From Pseudorhizobium xiangyangii (GTDB lineage Bacteria; Pseudomonadota; Alphaproteobacteria; Rhizobiales; Rhizobiaceae), in contig NZ_JAJAWH010000005.1 of NCBI RefSeq assembly GCF_020531965.1, forward strand, positions 62,001 through 126,000: a stretch of 64,000 bases of DNA. The letters are read 5' to 3'. The position numbers and the translations under genes are program-made. Shown here one piece after another: positions 16,210 through 25,601 of this stretch; the first letter of the stretch is position 1; every line of letters starts with the position of its first letter. The notes under the pieces are model-generated. The model searched no databases and was not told where the DNA came from. It was given only the letters and a program-made list of their open reading frames with translations.

Positions 16210-17709
16210 ATGAAAAAGACCTTGATACTGGGGGCCTTGCTGCTGGGCTCCACTTTGTCGTCTGCGTTCGCGGGCTCAGGGCCGATCAAGATCGTGCTTC
16301 CGGAAGAAGCCGACCTGCTCGAGCCCTGCATGGCGACGCGATCGAACATCGGTCGCGTCATCATGCAGAACGTGAGCGAGACGCTGACGGAGCTGGACCT
16401 GCGCGGAGACAAGGGCCTGATGCCCCGCCTTGCGGAAAAATGGGAACAGCAGAGCGACGGAAGCTGGCGCTTCAACCTGCGACAAGGCGTGAAGTTCTCC
16501 GACGGAACGTCCTTCGACGCCAAAGACGTCAAGTACAGCTTCGACCGCGTGATGAGCGACAAGAACGTCTGTGAATCGGAGCGCTATTTCGGGGGCATGA
16601 CGATTTCGGCAGAGGTCGTCGATGACAATACGATCGACTTCAAAGCCGATCCCGTGCAGCCGATCCTGCCGCTGCTGCTCTCCCTCGTCACCATCGTACC
16701 TGAAGAAACACCGCTCGAATTCATCCGCAAGCCGGTCGGCACCGGCCCGTTCAAGCTGACGAACTGGACGCCCGGACAGCAGATCGTGCTGACTGGCCGT
16801 GACGACTATTGGGGCGCGAAACCCAGCGTTACCGAAGCGACCTACCTTTTCCGCGCCGATCCTGCAGTGCGGGCCGCCATGGTTCAGACCGGCGAAGCCG
16901 ATCTTTCACCATCGATTTCCCAGTTGGATGCCACCAATCCGGCCACCGACTTCTCCTATCTCGATAGTGAGACCGTGTATCTCCGCATCGATCACAATAT
17001 CGAACCGCTGAACGACGTACGTGTCAGGCGCGCACTCAACATGGCGATCGATCGCGAGGCATTCCTCGGCACGCTCGTTCCCGATGGTGCAGTTCTCGCC
17101 ACCGCCATCGTCCCGCCGCCGACACTCGGCTGGAACCCCGACGTCAAGGTATTCCCCTATGACGCCGCCGCCGCCAAGAAGCTGCTCGACGAGGCGAAGG
17201 CCGATGGTGTGAAGGTCGATACGCCGATCACCATCATCGCCCGCACGGCGAACTTCCCGAATGTCACCGAGATCATGGAAGCGATCCAGGCGCAGCTTCA
17301 GGAAGCAGGCTTCAACATCGAACTGAAGTTCGTCGAGGTTGCCGAACACGAACAGTACTACTCGAAGCCTTTCAAGGAAGGACGCGGACCACAGCTGGTC
17401 GCCGCGATGCATGACAACTCGAAGGGCGACCCCTCCTTCTCGATGTTCTTCAAATATGCATCGGAAGGCACTCAATCGGGCTTCTCCGATCCGAAGGTCG
17501 ACGACCTGATCAAGCGGGCCTCGGCCGCGGTAGGCGATGAACGTGCAAAGCTCTGGTCGGAAGTCATCGCCCTCGTCCATGACGAAGTGGTTGCCGACGT
17601 GCTCCTCTTCCACATGGTCGGCTTCTCCAGGGTCTCGGAACGCCTCGACTACAAGCCCACGATGGCAACCAACTCGACACTTCAGCTCTCCGAGATCGGC
17701 ATCAAGTGA
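16210..17709 (+). CDS. Family 5 (oligopeptide-type) ABC solute-binding protein
   Basis: Periplasmic binding protein of the peptide/nickel/opine class, 499 residues. The ATG at 16210 has GGGGAGGAGAG upstream and opens on a clear signal peptide ending near SSAFA; in-frame codons upstream to 16048 are not conserved. The SBP_bac_5 domain is marked by LRQGVKFSDGTSFDAKDVKYSFDR split over residues 83-110, by PVGTGPFKL and by VRRALNMAIDREAF. It is the first gene of the importer operon (SBP, two permeases, double ATPase, aldolase). Family 5 proteins bind peptides but also glycosides, opines and heme, so the ligand is open. Confidence 0.93.
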   Translation: MKKTLILGALLLGSTLSSAFAGSGPIKIVLPEEADLLEPCMATRSNIGRVIMQNVSETLTELDLRGDKGLMPRLAEKWEQQSDGSWRFNLRQGVKFSDGTSFDAKDVKYSFDRVMSDKNVCESERYFGGMTISAEVVDDNTIDFKADPVQPILPLLLSLVTIVPEETPLEFIRKPVGTGPFKLTNWTPGQQIVLTGRDDYWGAKPSVTEATYLFRADPAVRAAMVQTGEADLSPSISQLDATNPATDFSYLDSETVYLRIDHNIEPLNDVRVRRALNMAIDREAFLGTLVPDGAVLATAIVPPPTLGWNPDVKVFPYDAAAAKKLLDEAKADGVKVDTPITIIARTANFPNVTEIMEAIQAQLQEAGFNIELKFVEVAEHEQYYSKPFKEGRGPQLVAAMHDNSKGDPSFSMFFKYASEGTQSGFSDPKVDDLIKRASAAVGDERAKLWSEVIALVHDEVVADVLLFHMVGFSRVSERLDYKPTMATNSTLQLSEIGIK

Positions 17710-17715
17710 ACTTCG

Positions 17716-17774
17716 GTCGGCGGTTTCGCGCCGCCGACACCATGCAATAAAGGCGGCAGGACCAACCTGCCGCC
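17716..17774 (+). repeat. Two tandem hairpins between binding protein and permease genes
   Basis: Stem one: GTCGGCGG (17716-17723) and CCGCCGAC (17731-17738), loop 7 nt. Stem two: GGCGGCAGG (17752-17760) and CCTGCCGCC (17766-17774), loop ACCAA. Neither has a U-tract. Such intercistronic structures commonly protect the upstream binding-protein mRNA and reduce permease expression, giving an excess of binding protein. Confidence 0.6.
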
Positions 17775-17792
17775 GACTGCAATGAGGGCCAG

Positions 17793-18707
17793 ATGCTCAG
17801 CTTCATCCGCAAACGTGCCATCGCCAGCCTGATCTCCCTCGTCGGTCTGATCGTGATGGTCTTCTTCCTCTCGCGGCTTACGGGCGATCCGGCGGCACTA
17901 TTCCTGCCCGTGGAAGCTTCGGCGGAGATGAAGGAACAGTTCCGGGAAATTCATGGCCTCAACGATCCGCTCATGGTGCAGTTCGGCCGCTATGTCGGCG
18001 ACATCCTGACCGGCGACCTCGGTCAATCCCTGCGCAAGGCGCGACCTGCCCTGGACGTCGTTCTGGAAGCCTTCGTCTGGACGTTGTGGCTCGCCGTCAT
18101 CACCATGACGCTGGTGACAGTGGCGGCCATCGTCGTCGGTTCGCTTGCGGCTTTCCGCTCCGGCGGCTTCTTCGACCGTTTCTCCTCCATGGTTTCCCTC
18201 ATCGGCGCATCCGTGCCCGATTTCTGGCTGGCAATCGTCGCAATTGTCGTCTTTTCGATCCAGCTCGCCTGGCTACCCACGTCCGGCACCGGCTCCATCC
18301 ACCACTGGATACTGCCGATCAGCGTGCTGTTCGTGCGTCCCTTCGGCATCATCGTGCAGGTGGTGCGCGGATCGATGATCAGCGCCCTCTCCTCGGCCTA
18401 TGTGAAGACGGCGCGCGCAAAGGGCGTAAAATCTGGCCCGATCATCTTCATCCATGCCCTGCGCAATGCGATGCTTCCGGTCATCACTGTCATCGGTGAC
18501 CAGGCGGCCAGCCTTCTGAACGGTGCGGTGATCATCGAGACCATCTTCGGTTTTCCCGGCGTCGGAAAGCTGATGATCGATTCAATCCTGCAGCGGGATT
18601 TCAATGTCGTCCTAGCGGCAATCCTGGTGACGGCTGTGGCAATCTTCCTCATGAACCTCCTGATCGACCTCACCTATGCGTTGCTCGATCCACGTATCCG
18701 GCATTGA
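17793..18707 (+). CDS. ABC transporter permease, DppB/OppB type
   Basis: Inner-membrane subunit of the family 5 importer, 304 residues. One N-terminal helix (FIRKRAIASLISLVGLIVMV) with the DppB-type segment LTGDPAALFLP, then five further helices. The EAA-type coupling loop is around YVKTARAKGVKSGPIIFIHALRNA, and the late FGFPGVGKLMIDSILQRDF is strongly conserved in DppB proteins. Ends 13 bp before the second permease. Confidence 0.94.
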   Translation: MLSFIRKRAIASLISLVGLIVMVFFLSRLTGDPAALFLPVEASAEMKEQFREIHGLNDPLMVQFGRYVGDILTGDLGQSLRKARPALDVVLEAFVWTLWLAVITMTLVTVAAIVVGSLAAFRSGGFFDRFSSMVSLIGASVPDFWLAIVAIVVFSIQLAWLPTSGTGSIHHWILPISVLFVRPFGIIVQVVRGSMISALSSAYVKTARAKGVKSGPIIFIHALRNAMLPVITVIGDQAASLLNGAVIIETIFGFPGVGKLMIDSILQRDFNVVLAAILVTAVAIFLMNLLIDLTYALLDPRIRH

Positions 18708-18720
18708 GGGACTGAGGCAC

Positions 18721-19644
18721 ATGACTATTCCCAGCACAGAGACCGTCATTCCCCACGAGCCCCACTTTGTCGTCCGCATGGGGCGGATGCTCTGGGCAGA
18801 CAAGTTTGCGCTATGCGCGGCTATTTTTCTCGTTGTCGTGCTGGTCATTGCCATCATTGGCCCGACCTGGCTCGGCGAACTGGCAACGAAGCAGAACCTC
18901 AGGGGCCGAAACCTGCCGCCCTTCGACTGGGAACGCGGCTGGGTCTGGTGGATGGGCGCTGACGCACTGGGCAGGCCGCTTTTTGCCCGCATAATCGTCG
19001 CAACCCAGAACACATTGATGGTCGCAGCGGGAGCCGTCGTCCTATCCGCCGTGATCGGCACCGTTCTCGGCCTCGTCGCGGGCTTCTCGTCGCCAAGGAT
19101 CAACCAGGTGATCATGCGCCTTGCGGACGTGATCATGTCGTTCCCGTCGCTGCTGATCGCGGTCATCGTGCTCTACGTTCTTGGATCGTCGATCCTGAAC
19201 CTCATCCTAGTTCTCTCAATCACGCGCATTCCCGTATACCTGCGGACGACGCGCGCCGAGGTGCTGGAGATCCGGGAACGCATGTTCGTGCAGGCGGCGC
19301 GGGTCATGGGTGCATCCAACAAGCGCATCGTCTTCAGACACATCCTGCCGGTTGTCCTGCCAACGCTCACGACCTTGGCAACCCTCGACTTTGCCTATGT
19401 CATGCTGGCGGAAAGCGCACTCTCGTTCCTCGGCATCGGCATCCAGCCACCCGAGATCACCTGGGGGTTGATGATTTCGCAGGGCCGGCAGTACCTGACC
19501 AATGCCTGGTGGTTATCACTCTGGCCGGGGCTTGCCATCATCCTGACCACCCTGTCGCTCAACCTCTTGTCCAACTGGCTGCGGATAGCGCTTGATCCTG
19601 TCCAGCGCTGGCGCCTGGAAATGAAAGGCCGAAAGAATGGCTGA
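18721..19644 (+). CDS. ABC transporter permease, DppC/OppC type
   Basis: Second membrane subunit of the importer, 307 residues. The start at ATG 18721 has GAGG 6 nt upstream. Typical DppC features: an N-terminal helix (ALCAAIFLVVVLVIAIIG), then WWMGADALGRPLFARII, the variant of the usual GTDxxGRD motif. The coupling loop is RMFVQAARVMGASNKRIVFRHILP, and ALSFLGIGIQPPEITWGLMI is near the C-terminus. Overlaps the ATPase gene by 8 bp. Confidence 0.94.
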   Translation: MTIPSTETVIPHEPHFVVRMGRMLWADKFALCAAIFLVVVLVIAIIGPTWLGELATKQNLRGRNLPPFDWERGWVWWMGADALGRPLFARIIVATQNTLMVAAGAVVLSAVIGTVLGLVAGFSSPRINQVIMRLADVIMSFPSLLIAVIVLYVLGSSILNLILVLSITRIPVYLRTTRAEVLEIRERMFVQAARVMGASNKRIVFRHILPVVLPTLTTLATLDFAYVMLAESALSFLGIGIQPPEITWGLMISQGRQYLTNAWWLSLWPGLAIILTTLSLNLLSNWLRIALDPVQRWRLEMKGRKNG

Positions 19645-21256
19645 TCACCTCCTCGAAGTTCGCAACCTCTCGGTCGAGTTCCATACCGCAGCCGGTGTCG
19701 TTCACGCCGTGCGCGACATCTCCTATTACCTCGATCGCGGCGAGACCCTGGCGATCCTGGGAGAGAGCGGATCGGGCAAGTCCGTCTCCTCGTCAGCAAT
19801 CATGAATCTGATCGACATGCCTCCCGGCCGGATCAGTTCCGGGCAGATCCTTCTGGACGGCATTGACCTGATGACGATGTCGCCGCAGGCCCGCCGCGAA
19901 GTGAACGGTCGGCGCATTGCGATGATCTTCCAGGACCCGCTCAGCCATCTTAATCCCGTCTACACGGTCGGCTGGCAGATCAGGGAAGCGCTGACGACCC
20001 ATGGCAGTTCCACGGCGGAGGCCGCATCCGAGGCGCTGCGACTGCTGCGCCGCGTGGGCATCCCTGATCCGGAACCGTCGATGGGCAAATACCCCCACGA
20101 GTTCTCCGGCGGTCAGCGGCAACGCGTCATGATCGCCATGGCATTGGCACTCCGTCCCGACCTTCTGATCGCCGACGAGCCGACGACGGCCCTCGATGTC
20201 ACCGTGCAGGCGGAAGTCCTTGCTCTTCTCAAGGAGTTGCAGCGGGAAACCGGGATGGCGGTTCTCATCATCACCCACGATCTGGGCGTCGTTTCAGAAA
20301 TCGCCGACCGGGTCGTCGTCATGGAGAAGGGCGAGCTCGTCGAGGCCGGAACCGTTCGGGAGGTCTACAAGAACCCGCGCCATCCCTACACCCGCAAGCT
20401 TATTGCGGCCGCACCCGGCAAGGGCGAGATGCATCAACCGGATGCCGCAGGTGCACCGGTCCTGTCGGTTGGCGATGTGCGAAAAAGCTATGGTGGCTTC
20501 GAAGCCCTCAAGGGCGTGTCATTCGACCTGATGGCTGGCGAGACCATGGCCATCGTCGGTGAAAGCGGCTCGGGAAAGTCCACCCTGGCCCGCGTCCTGC
20601 TGCGGCTCGACGAGCCGGACGCTGGCAGTGCGCTCTGGAAGGGGCGTGACCTGTTCCAGCTTTCGCCTGCCGACCTCTACAAGCTGCGTCGCGACCTGCA
20701 GATGGTGTTTCAGGATCCGACGCAATCCCTGAACCCCAGGATGACGGTATTCCAGCTCGTTTCCGAAGCCTGGGTCATCCATCCGGGCATAGTGCCGAAG
20801 GCGAAGTGGCGTGAACGGGTGGCGGAGCTTCTGATCCAGGTCGGCCTGCAGCCCGATCACATGCCACGCTATCCCCACCAGTTCTCCGGTGGACAGCGCC
20901 AGCGTATCGCAATCGCCCGGGCACTCGCACTCGAGCCCCAGCTGATCATCTGCGACGAGGCCGTCTCCGCCTTGGACGTTTCCGTCCAGGCGCAGGTTAT
21001 CGCGCTCCTCGACAAGCTGCGACGGGAGATGGGCATCGCCTTCATCTTCATAGCCCACGATCTCCCGGTCGTCCGCGACTTCGCCGATCATGTGATGGTC
21101 ATGCAGAAGGGCAAGGTCGTGGAGCAGGGTACCGTGCGCGAAATCTTCGGATCGCCGCGCCAGGAGTATACCCGCGCGCTGCTTGCGGCGGGGCTTGATC
21201 CGGATCCCGACGTTCAGGCTGCTAACCGCGCCGCCCGCCTAGCTCGCGCATCCTAA
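19637..21256 (+). CDS. Fused double ABC ATPase (DppD-DppF type)
   Basis: Both nucleotide-binding domains of the importer in one 539-residue chain. Domain 1: Walker A GESGSGKS near residue 46, signature FSGGQRQRV, Walker [13 protein letters not shown]. Domain 2: Walker A GESGSGKS near 312, signature FSGGQRQRI, Walker [13 protein letters not shown]. Each is followed by the oligopeptide-transporter C-terminal stretch ([22 protein letters not shown]). Fusion of the two ATPases is common in rhizobial dipeptide/glutathione-type importers. The aldolase gene follows after 30 bp. Confidence 0.95.
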   Translation: MADHLLEVRNLSVEFHTAAGVVHAVRDISYYLDRGETLAILGESGSGKSVSSSAIMNLIDMPPGRISSGQILLDGIDLMTMSPQARREVNGRRIAMIFQDPLSHLNPVYTVGWQIREALTTHGSSTAEAASEALRLLRRVGIPDPEPSMGKYPHEFSGGQRQRVMIAMALALRPDLLIADEPTTALDVTVQAEVLALLKELQRETGMAVLIITHDLGVVSEIADRVVVMEKGELVEAGTVREVYKNPRHPYTRKLIAAAPGKGEMHQPDAAGAPVLSVGDVRKSYGGFEALKGVSFDLMAGETMAIVGESGSGKSTLARVLLRLDEPDAGSALWKGRDLFQLSPADLYKLRRDLQMVFQDPTQSLNPRMTVFQLVSEAWVIHPGIVPKAKWRERVAELLIQVGLQPDHMPRYPHQFSGGQRQRIAIARALALEPQLIICDEAVSALDVSVQAQVIALLDKLRREMGIAFIFIAHDLPVVRDFADHVMVMQKGKVVEQGTVREIFGSPRQEYTRALLAAGLDPDPDVQAANRAARLARAS

Positions 21257-21286
21257 AGCGCTCATCAAAATTCACGGAGTTTCCCG

Positions 21287-22168
21287 ATGTCCAAACAAGC
21301 CTATGTCGCTCTCGTCACCTGTTTCAACGAGGATGAGACGATCAACTACGAGGCGACCCGAGCTCAGGTTCGCAGGCAGGTCGAGGCCGGCAACAACATC
21401 ATGTGCGCCGGCACGAACGGCGATTTCACCGCCCTCACCCATGACGAAAAGATCCGGCTGACGGAACAGGTGGTCGAGGAAGTCGGTGGCCGCGTCAAGG
21501 TCATCGTCAATGCCGGCATGCCGGCAACCTTCGAAACCTTGAAGCTCGCACGCGAATTCGACAGGATCGGCGTGGACGGGATCGCCGTTATCACCCCATT
21601 CTTCATCGCCTGCACCCAGGATGGACTAATCCGCCATTTCTCGACCATCGCCGATGCGGTGAAGACACCCGTCTATCTCTACGACATTCCGGCACGCACG
21701 CAGAACCACATCGAACCGGAAACTGCCCGCAAGCTGGCAGGTCATGGAAACATCGCCGGAATAAAGGATTCCGGCGGCGCTCAGGAAACCCTGGCGGCCT
21801 ATCTACAGGTGGCCAAGGAAGTACCTGGCTTCGAAGTCTACTCTGGACCAGACCACCTCGTGCTGTGGTCGCTGCAGAATGGCGCAGCGGGCTGCATCTC
21901 CGGTCTCGGCAATGCCATGCCGGACGTATTGGCCGGGATACTGGCGGCGTTCAATGCGGGCGATATCGCAGAAGCCGAACGCCAGCAGGCCATATACACC
22001 GCGTTCCGCACAGATCTCTATGCGCTGGGCTTCGCGCCGGCGATGGTGAAGCGGTCGCTCTACATGCAGGACGCCTCCGTTGGCGCCAGCCGTCAGCCTG
22101 CGCTTCTGCCTGACCCTGAACAGGATGAGCAGATCCGGGAGATTCTCCGCCGCTACAATCGCCTTTGA
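21287..22168 (+). CDS. DapA/NanA-family aldolase (class I, Schiff base)
   Basis: TIM-barrel lyase of the dihydrodipicolinate synthase/N-acetylneuraminate lyase family, 293 residues. Expected Schiff-base Lys160 in GIKDSGG, catalytic Tyr132 in LYDIPAR, and the substrate carboxylate loop G42-T-N-G-D. The loop differs from GTTGES of DapA and from the NanA pattern, pointing to another 2-oxo-acid substrate. Such enzymes cleave 2-oxo-3-deoxy acids to pyruvate plus an aldehyde, or the reverse. Last gene of the importer operon, with SD ACGGAG. It is unlikely to serve lysine synthesis here. Confidence 0.9.
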   Translation: MSKQAYVALVTCFNEDETINYEATRAQVRRQVEAGNNIMCAGTNGDFTALTHDEKIRLTEQVVEEVGGRVKVIVNAGMPATFETLKLAREFDRIGVDGIAVITPFFIACTQDGLIRHFSTIADAVKTPVYLYDIPARTQNHIEPETARKLAGHGNIAGIKDSGGAQETLAAYLQVAKEVPGFEVYSGPDHLVLWSLQNGAAGCISGLGNAMPDVLAGILAAFNAGDIAEAERQQAIYTAFRTDLYALGFAPAMVKRSLYMQDASVGASRQPALLPDPEQDEQIREILRRYNRL

Positions 22169-22257
22169 GCGGCTGGGAGACAAAGCTTCAGAAATGACCG
22201 CAGCATGAAGCTGCATCAACTATAAGATTATGTTTTCCTTATAGGCCTTTGTTCTGA

Positions 22258-22824
22258 TTACAGGGGATGTGCCGCGAGCGCGTCCTCTGCTTCGGTCAGC
22301 TCCATATCCAGAATGCGTCTGCCCAGTTCCAGGCTGAAACCGTTACGAGCAAACGACGACAGTTCGCGCACCAGTCGTTTCTCGTCCATGGGGGCACGGC
22401 GAAACGGTCCGAACCCGCGCTTGCGCGCGTAGGCCACCGCCGCGCGGAAGTCGTCTGCGCCCTCCAGGGCCTCGACCACGATCTCCTGTTGGACACCTTT
22501 TTCCTGGAGCTTGCGGCCGATCATCCGTTTTGATCGCCCGCCCCTGACGGAAGACCGTACCTTCGTGTGCGCATAGGCCCGGTCATCGAGCGCACCTATT
22601 TGCTGGCCGAATTCGATCGCTGCGGTAGCCACAGCCTCCAACTGGACTTCCGAGATGTCTTCGAACTTCTGTTTCGCCTTGCGGCGAACGGCGTCGGTAA
22701 GTTCCCGCTGAGTCATCATCCGTCGGGACAGCCGATAGAGCGTCGAGTTGCGCGCCCAGGCCAGCATGCGGGCGGTCGGCACCGACGTGCCGCTCTCATC
22801 ATCCTGCTCGCTCAACGTGGACAC
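22258..22824 (-). CDS. recX: RecA regulator RecX
   Basis: RecX modulates RecA filaments and inhibits recombinase activity. 188 residues, with three-helix repeats typical of RecX: LYRLSRRMMTQRELTDAVRRKAK, RSSVRGGRSKRMIGRKLQEKGV and AVAYARKRGFGPF. GTG start at 22824 with GAGGA about 6 nt upstream. recA is not in the window, so this is a detached recX. It converges on the aldolase gene; between them lies an imperfect 7-bp inverted repeat, CTATAAG/CTTATAG (22220-22244). Confidence 0.92.
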   Translation of the reverse strand: MSTLSEQDDESGTSVPTARMLAWARNSTLYRLSRRMMTQRELTDAVRRKAKQKFEDISEVQLEAVATAAIEFGQQIGALDDRAYAHTKVRSSVRGGRSKRMIGRKLQEKGVQQEIVVEALEGADDFRAAVAYARKRGFGPFRRAPMDEKRLVRELSSFARNGFSLELGRRILDMELTEAEDALAAHPL

Positions 22825-22932
22825 ACTTCCTCTTCTGCGTTCGTTACGATGCGATTTTCCCGAGACCTCATGCTTATGCGAAGTCTCTAATTCGTGATAA
22901 GCTCTTCAGGCCGTTCCGCGGGGGAATAGCCC

Positions 22933-23358
22933 ATGCTGCCTCGATTCGCTTGCCTTGTCGTGGGAGTGCTGCTTTTCGCAGGGGTGCCTTTGCGTGCCCA
23001 AGATCCCGTAGCGGAAGCTCAGGCCATCATTTCCCGCCAGATCACCGCGTTTCTCGCAGACGACGAAGCCTCCGCCTATGCGCAGGCAGCGCCCAACATG
23101 CGCAATGGCATCACGGACAAAGCCACGTTCCTCAGGATGATCCGCGAGCGGTATCGCCCTGTCTACCGCGCTCGGCGCTATGCATTCGGCCGTTCCAAGC
23201 TCATCGGTGGCGGCGAGTTGATCCTACAGGAGGTCCTGATAACCGATCGCGCCGGAAATGACTGGACCGCCCTGTTCGAGATGCGATTGATGGATGACGG
23301 CATCTACAGGGTCAACGGCGTGCGATTGAGCCGCAACGTCGCAAGCCAGGGCATCTGA
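22933..23358 (+). CDS. Secreted DUF4864 protein
   Basis: Small periplasmic protein of unknown function, 141 residues. Signal peptide from MLPRFACLVV with cleavage near PLRAQ. The remainder is a SnoaL/NTF2-like fold candidate: VAEAQAIISRQITAFLADD, YAQAAPNMRNGI, FLRMIRERYRPVYR and a C-terminal strand pair WTALFEMRLMDDGIYRVNGV. This is the DUF4864 pattern common in alphaproteobacteria. Divergent from recX with a 108-bp gap; converges on tgt. Confidence 0.82.
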   Translation: MLPRFACLVVGVLLFAGVPLRAQDPVAEAQAIISRQITAFLADDEASAYAQAAPNMRNGITDKATFLRMIRERYRPVYRARRYAFGRSKLIGGGELILQEVLITDRAGNDWTALFEMRLMDDGIYRVNGVRLSRNVASQGI

Positions 23359-23381
23359 GAAGCCCTCCCGAGTACCCACGC

Positions 23382-24512
23382 TTAAACCGGATCGATATCG
23401 CCCTTGGCCCAGGCCTCCTGGGTTTCCGCATAGAAGTCTGCGAAGCGTCCCTCGGCGATCGCCAGTCGAATGCCCTTCATGAGGTCCTGATAGTAGGACA
23501 GGTTGTTCCAGGACAGCAGCATTCCACCGAGCGCTTCGTCTGCGCGTACCAGATGATGGAGGTAGGCGCGCGAATAGTCCCGTGCCGCCGGGCAGTTTGA
23601 TTCCTCGTCCAGCGGACGCATGTCTTCCGCATGCCGTGCGTTGCGAATATTCACGCGTCCACGGCGCGTGAAGGCAAGACCGTGGCGGCCGGAACGGGTC
23701 GGCATCACGCAATCGAACATGTCGATGCCGCGCGCCACCGATTTCAGGATATCGTCGGGCGTGCCGACGCCCATCAGGTAGCGTGGTTTTTCCGTCGGCA
23801 GCACCGGCAGCGTCTCTTCCAGCATCTTGAGCATGACATCCTGAGGCTCGCCGACGGCAAGGCCACCAATGGAATAGCCCTTGAGATCCAGCTGCTTGAG
23901 GCCTTCCGCCGAACGAATGCGCAGCGCCGGCACGTCGCCACCCTGCACGATCCCGAACATGGCCTTGCCCGCCTGCTCTCCAAACGCCACCCTGCAGCGC
24001 TCCGCCCAGCGAAGCGAAAGCTCCATGGCGCGCTCGACTTCTTGTGGCTCGGCCGGCAGCGCCACGCATTCATCGAGCTGCATCTGGATATCGGAGCCCA
24101 GGAGGCCCTGGATCTCGATGGAACGCTCGGGCGACATATGGTGAAGACTGCCGTCGACGTGGCTCTTGAAGGTGACGCCCTGCTCGTCGAGCTTGCGCAG
24201 ACCGGACAGCGACATCACCTGGAACCCGCCGCTATCGGTCAGCATAGGATGCTCCCAGCGGATAAGCTTGTGCAGCCCGCCGAGGCGAGCGACACGCTCG
24301 GCTCCGGGCCGCAGCATCAGGTGATAGGTATTGCCGAGGATGATGTCGGCGCCAGCCTCACGCACCTGATCGAGGTACATCGCCTTGACGGTACCGACCG
24401 TACCGACCGGCATGAATGCCGGCGTCCTGACGGTCCCGCGCGGCATGCTGACTTCACCGAGCCGCGCACCGCCGTCCGTGGCTTTCAGCTTGAACTGGAA
24501 TGTATCTGTCAT
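23382..24512 (-). CDS. tgt: tRNA-guanine transglycosylase
   Basis: Exchanges guanine-34 for preQ1 in GUN anticodons, the first tRNA step of queuosine formation. 376 residues. [11 protein letters not shown] carries the base-catalytic Asp; the nucleophile Asp is in the [14 protein letters not shown] region. The zinc site is changed: where E. coli has CxCxxC before YSRAYLHHL, this protein has S-N-C-P-A-A, keeping one Cys of three. Its ATG overlaps the queA stop (24509-24512), so the two act as a coupled pair. Confidence 0.96.
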   Translation of the reverse strand: MTDTFQFKLKATDGGARLGEVSMPRGTVRTPAFMPVGTVGTVKAMYLDQVREAGADIILGNTYHLMLRPGAERVARLGGLHKLIRWEHPMLTDSGGFQVMSLSGLRKLDEQGVTFKSHVDGSLHHMSPERSIEIQGLLGSDIQMQLDECVALPAEPQEVERAMELSLRWAERCRVAFGEQAGKAMFGIVQGGDVPALRIRSAEGLKQLDLKGYSIGGLAVGEPQDVMLKMLEETLPVLPTEKPRYLMGVGTPDDILKSVARGIDMFDCVMPTRSGRHGLAFTRRGRVNIRNARHAEDMRPLDEESNCPAARDYSRAYLHHLVRADEALGGMLLSWNNLSYYQDLMKGIRLAIAEGRFADFYAETQEAWAKGDIDPV

Positions 24513-25594
24513 TTGGCTTTCCGGAAAAGCAGGCTGGCATCGCCGTAGGAATAGAAGCGATAGCCGCTGTGAATGGCGTGATCATAGGCGGCTCGCATCG
24601 TATCGAGGCCGCAGAAGGCAGAAACGAGCATGAACAGCGTCGACTTCGGCAGGTGGAAATTCGTCATCAGTATATCGACTGCCCTGAAGGCATAGCCGGG
24701 GGTGATGAAAATGTCGGTGGGGCCGCTCCAGCCCTGAATTATCCCGTCCTCGGACGTCGCACTCTCCAGCAGCCGAAGCGAGGTCGTACCGACAGAGACG
24801 ATCCGGCCGCCCCTCGCCTTCACCTCGTTCAGCCTTTCCGCGGTCTCGGCGCTGACAAGCCCGATCTCGGAATGCATCTTGTGCTCATCGGTGTCGTCGG
24901 CCTTGACCGGCAGGAAGGTGCCCGCCCCGACATGCAACGTCACGAAATGGCGTTCTATGCCTGCCGCGTCGAGCGCCTCGAAGAGGTCTGGCGTGAAATG
25001 GAGCCCGGCCGTGGGCGCTGCCACGGCGCCCCTTTCGCGTGCATAGATGGTCTGGTAGTCGACCTGGTCCTGCTCGTCTTCCGGCCGCTTGTCGGCGATA
25101 TAGGGAGGCAGCGGAATATGACCCACCGTCATGATCGCCTCGTCGAGCGCCGGACCGGACAGATCGAACAGGAGCGTGATCTCTCCACCCTCACCCTTCG
25201 CTTCCACCGTGGCGTTCAACGTCCCGAGAAGGCATGCGTTTCCGCTGTGGCCGAATACAATCCGGTCTCCGACCTTGATCCGTTTGCCCGGTCTCGCGAA
25301 AGCCTTCCAGCGCTCTGGGCCGGCTCGCATGTGGAGCGTGGCGGAAACAGGCAGCTCACTCCCCCCTTCACGCAGGCGCTGGCCTTCCAACTGGGCAGGG
25401 ATCACCTTCGTGTCGTTGAACACCAGAGCGTCTCCCCGCTTCAACAACGACATCAGGTCGCGGACGTGCCTGTCTTCGAGCTCCGGTGAATGATCGGGGC
25501 GCACGACGAGCATCCGCGCACTGTCCCGCGGGCTCACCGGCCTCAAAGCGATGTTTTCATCGGGCAGATTGAAATCGAACAGATCAACGCGCAT
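24509..25594 (-). CDS. queA: S-adenosylmethionine:tRNA ribosyltransferase-isomerase
   Basis: Makes epoxyqueuosine from preQ1-tRNA using the ribosyl part of S-adenosylmethionine. 361 residues. Opening [16 protein letters not shown] is the QueA signature; [28 protein letters not shown] and [17 protein letters not shown] are further conserved blocks. Overlaps tgt by ATGA at its 3' end and follows the YdcZ-like gene by 7 bp. Confidence 0.97.
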   Translation of the reverse strand: MRVDLFDFNLPDENIALRPVSPRDSARMLVVRPDHSPELEDRHVRDLMSLLKRGDALVFNDTKVIPAQLEGQRLREGGSELPVSATLHMRAGPERWKAFARPGKRIKVGDRIVFGHSGNACLLGTLNATVEAKGEGGEITLLFDLSGPALDEAIMTVGHIPLPPYIADKRPEDEQDQVDYQTIYARERGAVAAPTAGLHFTPDLFEALDAAGIERHFVTLHVGAGTFLPVKADDTDEHKMHSEIGLVSAETAERLNEVKARGGRIVSVGTTSLRLLESATSEDGIIQGWSGPTDIFITPGYAFRAVDILMTNFHLPKSTLFMLVSAFCGLDTMRAAYDHAIHSGYRFYSYGDASLLFRKAK

Positions 25595-25601
25595 GGCAGG
25601 C

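Noticed and set aside
14645-22168. Reading the block as a standard sialic-acid (nan) pathway
   Set aside because: No nanK, nanE, nagA or nagB homologue is present, the aldolase loop does not match NanA, and kinase plus PdxA2 point to four-carbon acids.
21287-22168. Calling the aldolase dapA of lysine synthesis
   Set aside because: It is the last gene of a transporter operon and its GTNGD loop differs from the GTTGES of DapA.
8585-22257. Genomic island or prophage boundaries
   Set aside because: The block looks accessory, but no integrase, transposase, direct repeats or attachment site could be found.
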